Source: JALHMI01 sp964598535 (GTDB taxonomy: Bacteria > Planctomycetota > Planctomycetia > Pirellulales > PALSA-1355). Taken from it: DNA of 64,000 nt. The notes below the pieces were generated by a model. It had not been told where the DNA came from. It searched no databases and was given only the letters and a program-made list of their open reading frames with translations. A program made the translations under genes and the position numbers. The stretch lies in assembly GCA_964598535.1 (NCBI GenBank), contig CAZRCI010000001.1:62001-126000 (forward strand), given 5' to 3'. Shown piece by piece: positions 17,524-25,700 of this stretch; position 1 is the first letter of the stretch, and each line of letters starts with the position of its first letter.

Positions 17524-18417
17524 TCAATTTGCGTCGGCGCTCGCGGTCGTCGCGACGGCATGCTCGGCCAGAAAGGCCTTAAGATCTTCGATAAACTTAC
17601 GATTTGTAAATGTCGTCATATGGTCGGCGTCTTCGATCACGCTGACTTTTAGATTCGACATCCGCGACTGCATTTCGTCGACGCCCGCTTTCAGCGGATC
17701 CAGATCGCCAATAATCGCCAGCACCGGCACTTCGTTCGCTTTCAGCTTCTCCTCGGACACCGCCAACCCCTTGATGCCGCGAATGCAAGCCGCGAGCGCC
17801 TTCTGATCATTGGTGGCCGTGAGCATCTTGTTCACCACGGCAATTTGCTCGTCCGTCGGCTTGGGGCGGTTCGGGGGCGCCAGTTGCAAAACCAAGGGGC
17901 CAATGCCCTTTCCAGCCTCAAGACTTTCGGCAAGCTCCTCGATGAATGCCAGCCGGGGGTCCTCGGTCTGCGACCAGCCCGCGCCGCCCATCGTGGCCGA
18001 GAGGATTCGGTCCGGATACTTTGAAACCATGTATCCCGTCATGAATCCCCCCATCGAGTAACCAACGATGTGCGCCTTGTCGATCCTCAAGTGATCCATC
18101 AGCCGGATTACGTCCTCCACCATCTCGGCGCCATAGGCGGCGGGGTCATGAGGCTTGTCGCTGCCGCCGTGCCCTCGATTGTCGATCGCGATCACGCGGT
18201 AATTCTGGCTGAGCGCGCTGAAGATGCCCGGCAATTGCCATTGCACCATCGCGCTGGCAGTGAAACCGTGAACCAAAATCACCGGCTCTCCATCGCCGGC
18301 GGTTACGTAGCGAATCTTGACTCCGTTGGAATCGAAAAATTGTTGCTCGGCTGCGCGGCAAACCGTCGCGGCCAGAAGAGCCCAAAGCGCAACGAGAACC
18401 GTTGATTGTCGCAGCAT
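17524..18417 (-). CDS. Secreted alpha/beta hydrolase
   Basis: 297 aa from the ATG at 18417; residues 1-22 form a signal peptide (TVLVALWALLAATVCRA). Alpha/beta hydrolase marks: oxyanion region VILVHGFTASAMVQW, AIDNRGHGGSDKP, nucleophile elbow VGYSMGGFM (Ser), IIGDLDPLKAG (Asp) and DADHMTTF (His). All three catalytic residues are present. It ends 14 bp from the convergent PEP-CTERM protease gene. Substrate unknown; the export signal suggests an extracytoplasmic ester or lactone. Confidence 0.9.
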   Translation of the reverse strand: MLRQSTVLVALWALLAATVCRAAEQQFFDSNGVKIRYVTAGDGEPVILVHGFTASAMVQWQLPGIFSALSQNYRVIAIDNRGHGGSDKPHDPAAYGAEMVEDVIRLMDHLRIDKAHIVGYSMGGFMTGYMVSKYPDRILSATMGGAGWSQTEDPRLAFIEELAESLEAGKGIGPLVLQLAPPNRPKPTDEQIAVVNKMLTATNDQKALAACIRGIKGLAVSEEKLKANEVPVLAIIGDLDPLKAGVDEMQSRMSNLKVSVIEDADHMTTFTNRKFIEDLKAFLAEHAVATTASADAN

Positions 18418-18644
18418 GGCTGTCGACTCCTTGAATTGATGACGAACGTGGTCGAGAACACCTGGCGACCGGCGGAGCGGGAGAAATCCCGATTCGAGGG
18501 GGACCCGGCTGCGCCCGCTAATGTAAATTGCCGTAGCGGCAAACTCAAGCAGCACGCGGCACAACCGCACGCAAGCGGCTAAAATGCTCCCTGTTCGTTC
18601 CGCTTATCGATTCCAATCCTCCCGCCACGCCAGGACCCGCTCGA

Positions 18645-19718
18645 ATGAAGCCGTCACGCATCGCCTCCCTGGTTCAACCCGGCCTGTTGGCCATCGGACT
18701 TTTATTCATCGTTGCTTCGAGACCGGCCACGGCCGACGACGCGCTGCTCCAAGCTCCTGCCGGAAGCTTTAGCCTGGTCGTGATTCCTGACACCCAGCAC
18801 TATCTCGGCCGCGGTACGAAACGGGAACCTCACAGCTCGGCTCCCGTCACCAATCCTGTTTTCGAAAACCATACCCGCTGGATCGTCGGCAACCTCGAGA
18901 ACCAACGAATCGTATTTGTGAGCCATGTCGGCGACATCGTCGATCGCAATGTGCGGGAACAATGGCAAGTGGCCCGGCACGCGATGGATCGCCTTCATGG
19001 CGTGGTGCCCTACGGCATCTCCGTTGGTAATCACGATATGACACGCGACGGCGACAGCAGCCTGTTTCAAGAATTCTTTTCGGCCGCACGCTTCGCCAGG
19101 TTCGATTGGTACGGCGGCGCCTTTCCGGCCAACCCCGAACACCCCAAGATCTCAGGCAACAATGCCAATAGTTTTGCGTTGTTCTCCGCCCAGGGCCACC
19201 ACTTCATCATCCTGCATTTGGAATGTAACGCACCCGATGATGCCCTGGCGTGGGCCGACGGCGTGCTTGCGAAACATGCCGACCGTTGGGCAATCGTCAC
19301 CACGCACATGGATCTCGGCCCCATCGATCATCCCACCACGAAAGAAGGCTATCTGGCCGATCCCAAGGGCAGGATGCGCTGGACGAAGATTCACGGCACG
19401 CGGGGTAACAGTGGTCAACAGCTATGGGATAAGTGCTTTCGCAAACATGCAAACCTGCGGTTAATTCTGTGCGGCGACCAGAGCCGCACCACGGCCTTGC
19501 ACCTTGTTACTCACGCAGACGACGGTCACGTCGTCCACGCGCTCTTGAGCGATTACACATCATCTGGTCCACTGCGGATCTACCGATTTCGTCCAGCAGA
19601 TGGAGCGCTGGACGTGATCACCTATGACACCACGCGACTCGCCCTTGTCGATAAGACCGAGATCGTGCCAGGACGTGAGCATCATCAGTTCACTATCGAT
19701 ATGGACTTGTCGAAGTAG
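18645..19718 (+). CDS. Secreted calcineurin-like metallophosphoesterase
   Basis: 357 aa with a signal peptide (LLAIGLLFIVASRPATA). Metallophosphoesterase motifs in order: VVIPDTQHYLG (D and Q/H), SHVGDIVDRN (GD), ISVGNHDMT (GNHD), FIILHLECNAP, and AIVTTHMDLG (HxD/H). The C-terminal part has LRLILCGDQSRTTAL, similar to the GxxH-type end of the family with changed residues. It hydrolyses phosphomonoesters or diesters at a two-metal site; substrate unknown. Divergent from the secreted hydrolase with 227 bp between starts. Confidence 0.9.
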   Translation: MKPSRIASLVQPGLLAIGLLFIVASRPATADDALLQAPAGSFSLVVIPDTQHYLGRGTKREPHSSAPVTNPVFENHTRWIVGNLENQRIVFVSHVGDIVDRNVREQWQVARHAMDRLHGVVPYGISVGNHDMTRDGDSSLFQEFFSAARFARFDWYGGAFPANPEHPKISGNNANSFALFSAQGHHFIILHLECNAPDDALAWADGVLAKHADRWAIVTTHMDLGPIDHPTTKEGYLADPKGRMRWTKIHGTRGNSGQQLWDKCFRKHANLRLILCGDQSRTTALHLVTHADDGHVVHALLSDYTSSGPLRIYRFRPADGALDVITYDTTRLALVDKTEIVPGREHHQFTIDMDLSK

Positions 19719-19821
19719 GGAATTGCATCCGACTTGGCAGTCCTGGTAGTGCAGGCTACACTGCGCACCCTCTCGACCACAAATTCTGAATTTCAATGAC
19801 GAAGCAAGAGCTTAACTGACC

Positions 19822-20649
19822 ATGCTACACCTTTATGACCAAATCCAAGGCGCCGTCGAAGCCATCCGCGGCCAATGGTCTGGAAAGCCACGCGTCGGCA
19901 TTATTCTAGGCACCGGCATTGGTCCGCTGGCCGAAAAGATCGAGGTCGAAGCCTCCCTCGATTACGTGGCGATTCCACACTTTCTCAAGCCTACCGCCAC
20001 GGGACACAAAGGCCGACTCGTCTGCGGAAAACTCAACGGTACGAGCGTCATGGCCATGGAAGGACGCTTTCATGCCTACGAAGGTTACCCGCTCGACGCA
20101 ATCACGTTGCCCGTGCGGGTCATGAAAGCTCTCGGCTGCGAGCTGCTGATCGTCACCAACGCCTGCGGGGGCATGAACCCCAACTTCGCCTGTGGCGACA
20201 TCATGGTCATCGACGACCACATCAACCTGATGGGCTGCAATCCTCTAGTGGGCATCAACGACGATCGGCTTGGCCCGCGCTTTCCGGACATGGCACGTCC
20301 CTACGACCCGGTGCTCATCGAGAACTCGCTGGCCATCGCCCGGCGAGAAGATTTCGCCGCCCACAAAGGGGTGTTCGTTGCCGTGCTGGGCCCCAATCTC
20401 GAAACTCGCGCCGAGTATCGTTTTCTACGGATGATCGGCGCCGACGCCGTGGGCATGTCAACCGTGCCCGAGGTGCTTGTGGCCGTTCATTGCGGGCTGC
20501 GCGTGCTGGGATTGTCAATCGTTACCGACGTATGTTTCCCAGACGCCTTGAAGCCGGTCGACGTGGCCGAGATCATTGCCACCGCGAATGAGGCCGAGCC
20601 GAAGCTGCGAAAAATCATCCTGGGGATTCTGGCCGATTTTGCCAAGTAA
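19822..20649 (+). CDS. Purine-nucleoside phosphorylase paralogue 1 (Asp at the purine-site position)
   Basis: 275 aa, trimeric PNP/MTAP family. Blocks: IILGTGIGPLAEKI (phosphate loop), MEGRFHAYEGYPLDAITLPV, LLIVTNACGGMNPNF, GPNLETRAEYRFLRMIGADA (E194, equivalent to Glu201 of human PNP) and VGMSTVPEV. The residue equivalent to human Asn243 is D236 (SIVTD). Asp here is typical of enzymes that accept 6-aminopurines such as adenosine or methylthioadenosine. The gene is followed after 12 bp by a second PNP whose residue is Asn. Reaction: purine nucleoside plus phosphate gives free base plus ribose-1-phosphate. Confidence 0.92.
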   Translation: MLHLYDQIQGAVEAIRGQWSGKPRVGIILGTGIGPLAEKIEVEASLDYVAIPHFLKPTATGHKGRLVCGKLNGTSVMAMEGRFHAYEGYPLDAITLPVRVMKALGCELLIVTNACGGMNPNFACGDIMVIDDHINLMGCNPLVGINDDRLGPRFPDMARPYDPVLIENSLAIARREDFAAHKGVFVAVLGPNLETRAEYRFLRMIGADAVGMSTVPEVLVAVHCGLRVLGLSIVTDVCFPDALKPVDVAEIIATANEAEPKLRKIILGILADFAK

Positions 20650-20661
20650 GCTTCGCCACGC

Positions 20662-21483
20662 ATGGAATCGATCGTAGAGCAAGTACAAATCGCGGCCGCG
20701 GCAATCGGCAGCCACGGGCATCCGCGTCCTCGCGTCGGCATCATTCTCGGCACAGGGCTGTCGGATTTCGCCCACGAGATTGAAGCTCTGCTCGAACTTC
20801 CGTACGACGAGATTCCCGGCTTCGTCGTACCCACTGCGCCCACACATCGCGGACTCTTGATCTTGGGGCGCATCGCTGGCGTGCCACTCGTCGCGATGGC
20901 CGGCCGTTGTCACGGATATGAGGGCCACTCCGCCGCTCAAATCGCTTTTCCGGTGCGTGTGCTGCGCGAGCTGGGGGTGCAAACCATGATCATCTCGAAC
21001 GCCTGTGGCGGAATGAATCCCGAGTATCGCGTGGGCGATTTGATGCTGGTCGAAGACCAGATCAATTTCACCTTTGCCAGCCCTCTGGTCGGCGTGAATT
21101 TCGATCGCTTCGGAGCGCGTCACACGGACATGTCGTCACCGTTCGATCGTGAGCTATTGAATCAGTCAGCGACAATCGCGCGACGGGAAGATTTCACCGC
21201 GCATCGGGGGGTTTATGCCGGCGTGCTCGGCCCCAACTATGAAACTCGCTCTGAATACCGCATGTTTCGGCGGCTAGGCGCCGACGCCGTAGGAATGTCG
21301 ACCGTGCATGAAGTCATCACCGCTCGGCAGTGTGGCCTACGAGTGCTCGCGCTCTCTGTGGTAACCAACGAGTGTCGGCCAGAAGCCCTATCGAGCACAA
21401 AATCGAGCGAGGTCGAATGCGTGGCTACCGCGGCTGCTCCGAAGGTGCGCGCGATCGTCCGCGGCATCGTGGCCGGTTTGTAG
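20662..21483 (+). CDS. Purine-nucleoside phosphorylase paralogue 2 (Asn at the purine-site position)
   Basis: 273 aa, same family and register as the gene 12 bp upstream. Blocks: GIILGTGLSDFAHEIE, MAGRCHGYEGHSAAQIAFPV, MIISNACGGMNPEY, GPNYETRSEYRMFRRLGADA (E194) and VGMSTVHEV. The residue aligned with human Asn243 is N236 (SVVTN), as expected for inosine/guanosine phosphorylases. Tandem location and near-identical length argue for duplication, followed by divergence in the base pocket. The two may be co-transcribed for purine salvage. Confidence 0.92.
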   Translation: MESIVEQVQIAAAAIGSHGHPRPRVGIILGTGLSDFAHEIEALLELPYDEIPGFVVPTAPTHRGLLILGRIAGVPLVAMAGRCHGYEGHSAAQIAFPVRVLRELGVQTMIISNACGGMNPEYRVGDLMLVEDQINFTFASPLVGVNFDRFGARHTDMSSPFDRELLNQSATIARREDFTAHRGVYAGVLGPNYETRSEYRMFRRLGADAVGMSTVHEVITARQCGLRVLALSVVTNECRPEALSSTKSSEVECVATAAAPKVRAIVRGIVAGL

Positions 21484-21607
21484 GCCCATGCGCCTTCCTT
21501 TGCCCGCCGCTCGGCGGCCTTCTGCTCTTCCTTATGCCAATCGCCCCTCGCCGTCGTCCTCCTCGGCTGAAGATCCGCATCGAAAGAGAACGCCTTCTGC
21601 AAAACCG

Positions 21608-22489
21608 CTATCCTTCTCCAATGCCCGGCGTTTCGAGCATGAGCGAATCTAAAAACTCTCGCACCACGCGTAGCGTGCGCTCGGGTAGCAGGTTGTGAAT
21701 CAGGTGTCCGGCGTCCTCCCAATAGAGGCGGTAGCAGTCTGAAATCATTTGTTCAAGTTCTCGGCCAGCCTCGAGACTGACCATGCCGCCCAGTTCGACG
21801 TTGCCTTGCAACACGAGTGTGGGGCATTGAATCTGACGAAGGAGTTTCTGGTAGTCGAGCCCCTCGAGCCAGGCGCCCGCGAGCACGGGATCCCACACGG
21901 CGGGATCGACTCGCTTGAGACTTGCCGCGCCGAAACGAATCGAAGTGACGTCGCGAAGATCACCCAGCCGCGCGCCCTCGGGCGCAGCGGGTGTGGGCAG
22001 CCGAACCTCGCCAAGTTGTGCGGCCAGCTCGCTTACCGAGAGGTGCGATCCACTGACGTTTCGCATGACGGAGAACAGCGCATGAAAGGGCGACTCACCC
22101 GCGCCCTCGGCGAAGAGAGCATACGGCGGGTCTTCCAGTATTGTGCCCTGGACTTGTGCGCCCAGCATTGCCGCCGCGGCTCCCGCGACCATCGCTCCGA
22201 GCGAATGTCCGTAAATCACCAGGGGATCGTCGAGCTGTTGGCAAAGGGTCACCACGTCGCGTAGATAGTCGCGCACGAGGTACATGCCCGGGGTTCGGTC
22301 CGAACGGCCATGCCCACGCATGTCGATCGCCAGAACGTGCCAGCGGCTACAGAGGTCGGTGAGCAGGCCCGTAAAATCCTGCCAACATCGGCCCACGCCG
22401 TGAAGAAATAAGAGGTGAGGTCCGCCGGCCGGCCCTTCGGCCAGCCGCAAGGCTCCGTCTGCCCCCGCTACCTGACGTTCGTGGAACAT
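21608..22489 (-). CDS. Alpha/beta hydrolase whose 5' leader is interrupted by a MITE-like element
   Basis: 293 aa. Alpha/beta hydrolase signature: HLLFLHGVGRCWQDF (oxyanion loop), AIDMRGHGRSDRTPG, VIYGHSLGAMVAG (Ser nucleophile), LVLQGNVELGGMVS, and WEDAGHLIHNLLPE (His). The acid residue position shows GNVELGG rather than the more usual D, so the third triad member is uncertain. The ATG (22489-22487) lies within the left 8-bp target duplication of an inserted element; the presumed native ribosome binding site is now about 170 bp away (22666-22669). Expression may therefore be reduced or use a site inside the element. Confidence 0.88.
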   Translation of the reverse strand: MFHERQVAGADGALRLAEGPAGGPHLLFLHGVGRCWQDFTGLLTDLCSRWHVLAIDMRGHGRSDRTPGMYLVRDYLRDVVTLCQQLDDPLVIYGHSLGAMVAGAAAAMLGAQVQGTILEDPPYALFAEGAGESPFHALFSVMRNVSGSHLSVSELAAQLGEVRLPTPAAPEGARLGDLRDVTSIRFGAASLKRVDPAVWDPVLAGAWLEGLDYQKLLRQIQCPTLVLQGNVELGGMVSLEAGRELEQMISDCYRLYWEDAGHLIHNLLPERTLRVVREFLDSLMLETPGIGEG

Positions 22490-22492
22490 ACC
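22485..22492. repeat. Left target-site duplication of the MITE-like element
   Basis: AACATACC, repeated exactly at 22657-22664. On the minus strand it contains the ATG of the downstream hydrolase. Confidence 0.75.
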
Positions 22493-22656
22493 GGTAGTGT
22501 CCTAAGAGTGTGTTGCCGGAGGTGGCACGGCCCTGAGGAACGAAGGGCGTGCTCGAAGGACCATGATTTTCCGAGTCAACTTCAGCACGCCCACGCTGCG
22601 CTCTGAGCGTGCCACACAGGTATTCCCTTCCAGCAACACACTCTTAGGACACCACC
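22493..22656. mobile_element. 164-bp MITE-like element with terminal inverted repeats
   Basis: The 24-bp ends, 22493-22516 and 22633-22656, are inverted copies with one mismatch (both begin GGTRGTGTCCTAAGAGTG). Nested inverted pairs continue inward: GTGGCACG 22522-22529 with 22608-22615, and GGGCGTGCT 22545-22553 with 22584-22592, so the whole element can fold into a hairpin. It carries no coding potential. It is flanked by an 8-bp direct repeat AACATACC (22485-22492 and 22657-22664), as expected for a target-site duplication. The mobilising transposase is not in the window. Confidence 0.8.
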
Positions 22657-22664
22657 AACATACC
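22657..22664. repeat. Right target-site duplication of the MITE-like element
   Basis: Second copy of AACATACC. On the minus strand its ATG is preceded by GAGG (22669-22666) at 4 nt, presumably the original ribosome binding site of the hydrolase; it now opens a 5-codon frame ending in TAA inside the element. Confidence 0.75.
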
Positions 22665-22775
22665 GCCTCGGTTGCACCGCGCAGAGGCCGCCGTTATTCT
22701 GCAAGACTCGCCGTCATCCTTCTCTTGTCGCAATTCCCTGTTCGGGAGCGCTCAATCTAGGTGAGCTCATCGGCC

Positions 22776-25700
22776 ATGTCAAACAATCGCTTTTCATGGC
22801 GGAGGCCCGCGCTTGGTACGTTATGTGTGGCGGCCACGCTCATTTTCTTGTCTCCGGGGGCGGCCGCCAGCGACGTGTCGTCTAAACGAATCGTGCTACT
22901 GGCCGGCGCCGTGCATCAGGGGCCCGGCGGCCACCCACCCGGAACGCATGAATATGAACTTACGGCCAGACTGCTTAAGCGCGCTCTAGCCGACGCGAAT
23001 GTAGAGGCGCAAGTCGATATCTACTTCGCCGGGTGGCCGCGCGACGCGAACGCGCTCGACACGGCGGACACGATCGTCGTCATCTCCGACGGCGCGGATC
23101 GAGACCCGCTCGATCATCCGCTCTTGGTTGGCGATCGACTAGCCACGCTCAAGAAGCAGATGGATCGTGGCTGCGGTCTGGTAGCCATTCATTGGACGAC
23201 GTTCGTTCCGAACGATCGCGGTGGGCCAGAGTTCCTCGAATGGCTTGGCGGCTACTTCGACTATCAATCCGGGCAAGGCGAGCGTCCCTGGTTTTCCAGG
23301 ATCCAAACCGCTCAGACACGTACGCGACCGACGACTCCCTCACACCCCATCGCGCGTGGTCTCGCCCCGTTCGAGTTGCGCGAAGAATACTACTACAACA
23401 TTCGCTTTCGCGAGAACGATCCCCGGCTCGTGCCCATTTTGGCGACGCCCATTCCAGGCGAAGTCGAGGAACAGGTCGTCGCCTGGGCGGTCGAGCGCAA
23501 GGACGGCGGGCGCGGGTTCGGTTTTACCGGCGGACATTTCTTCGAAAACTGGGGGATCGAGAACTTTCGCCGGATGGTCCTGAACGCGATTCTCTGGACG
23601 GCACATCTCGAAGTTCCCGAGCGAGGCGTTCGATCCTCGACCGTGCCGACCATCGATCCAGCGGCGGCGGCGGACGACAAGCCGATCCAGGCCGTGATCG
23701 TCACCGGACATCAGCACCCGGCGCATCTCTGGCGCGATACGACTCCGGCGCTGCAGGAGGCCTTGCTGCAAGACAACCGGTTTCAGGTCACCGTGGTGAC
23801 CGATCCCGAGTTTCTCGCCAGCCCCGAGCTCTCCGGTTACGACCTGGTCGCGCTCAACTACTGCAACTGGCAGCGGCCGGGGCTGAGCGATGCGGCGAAG
23901 AACAATTTTCAAAAATACCTGGCGTCGGGCGGAGGGTTGGTGCTTGTGCATTTCTCCAACGGCGCGTTTCACGCCTCATTGCCGGATACGCCTCCGTCGG
24001 ACTGGCCCGAGTATCGCAGTATTTGCCGCCGCGTGTGGGATCATGCTCCGGGCAGGAGCGGCCACGATCCCTACGGCCCCTTCACGGTGAACGTCGTCGT
24101 GGATCATCCGATCACGGCCGGCTTGAATTCGTTTGAAACCATCGACGAGTTGTACTGCAATCAACAGGGAGATGCGCCGATCGAGGTGCTCGCGACGGCT
24201 CGTTCGACGGTCACCGGCCGCGATGAACCGCTGGCCTTCGTTTACGACTATGGTCGCGGTCGTGTGTTTCAGACTGTGTTGGGGCACGCCGCAGAATCGA
24301 TTCGCGTGCCCGGCACAGCCGCGCTCCTGCGCCGGGGAGCGGTGTGGGCCGCTGGACACGAACAACGAGCGCTGGCCTCGCAAACTGCGGAGACGCGGCC
24401 AAGCCTTGCGGGACTCGCGTCCGAAGGCAAGTTTGGCGCGGCGCTCGACGCGCGGCGCGGCGCGGCCTCGGCCGCTCACGACCCGATCTACGATCGCCGC
24501 CCGCTCACCGTCGAGTGCTGGGCCCGGCTCGACGGCCAGGCGGGGTTCAATATCCTGGTGGCAAGCAACTCCAAGGAGTCGGCCGATCACTGGGAACTAT
24601 ACACTTACGCCGGGGCCGGCGACTTGAGCCTCTATTTACCGGGATGCTCGCCGGCCGAGATCCGTTCGGGTGTCGACGTCGTCGATGGCAAGTGGCACCA
24701 TTTGGCCGCGGCGTTTGATGACCAGCTCGCGCGGCTGTACGTCGATGGCCGCATGGTGCATGAAACTTCGCTGGTGCGCGTACGATCTGGCGGCGCGACG
24801 GCGCCCCTGCATTTTGGCGGGTATCCGCCGCACAACATTGGCTGCGAGGGGCTGGTCGATGAAGTGCGGATTTCCACCGGCCTGCGCGCGATCGACGGCC
24901 TACCAGAAGCACCCCCGACGGTGGGCGCCAGCACGCTGGGCTTGTGGCGCTTCGACCGGCTCGAAGCCGACCAGATCGAAGACGCCTCGCCGCGTAAGAA
25001 CGCGGCGTCAGCGGGTTCACGCGGAGGAGCGATCGCCCCTATGTTCACGCGCCGCGCCGCCGATCCGGCACTGCGGCTACGAGCGATCGACCTCTCGGCC
25101 GACGAGTCTTTTCTCTCGTTGCGAACCGATACGATGGGACGCCTCTTCGCCGGCGGCCGCGAAGCCCTGTTCGTCTATGAACCAGACGGCGGCGGCGGCT
25201 ATGGCTCGAGGCAATTGCTGTATCGCTTTCCACCCGATACCTGGATCACCGACATCGAGATTCGCGGCGATGATTTGTATGCCATGACCAACGCCGCGCT
25301 TTACCGCTTCGCCGGAGGGCGCGTACGACGCGAAGGCCTTCAACCGGAACGCTTGTTGTGGGGCTCGCCGGTCGATCTGCACGTCACTTGGCATGGTCTG
25401 GCTTGGGGCCCCGAGGGCGATCTGTATTTCTCATCGGGGGATCCGCTCCTGAATTATGGTGATTTTCAGCGACGGCCCGATCACTGGGGACACTGGACGA
25501 TCTATGGTCCTAACGAGAAGTTAGCGTACACCGGCGTTGGGGGCTTCTATCGTTGCCGGCCAGACGGTACTGGATTGCGCGTCGTGGCCGGTGGAACCCG
25601 AGGCGCCGTAGGGATCGCATTCGACCGGCGCTGGAATCTTTTCTCCAACGACAACGATCACGAGGGCATCGCCGATCGCTATTCACCCGCGCGGCTGCTG

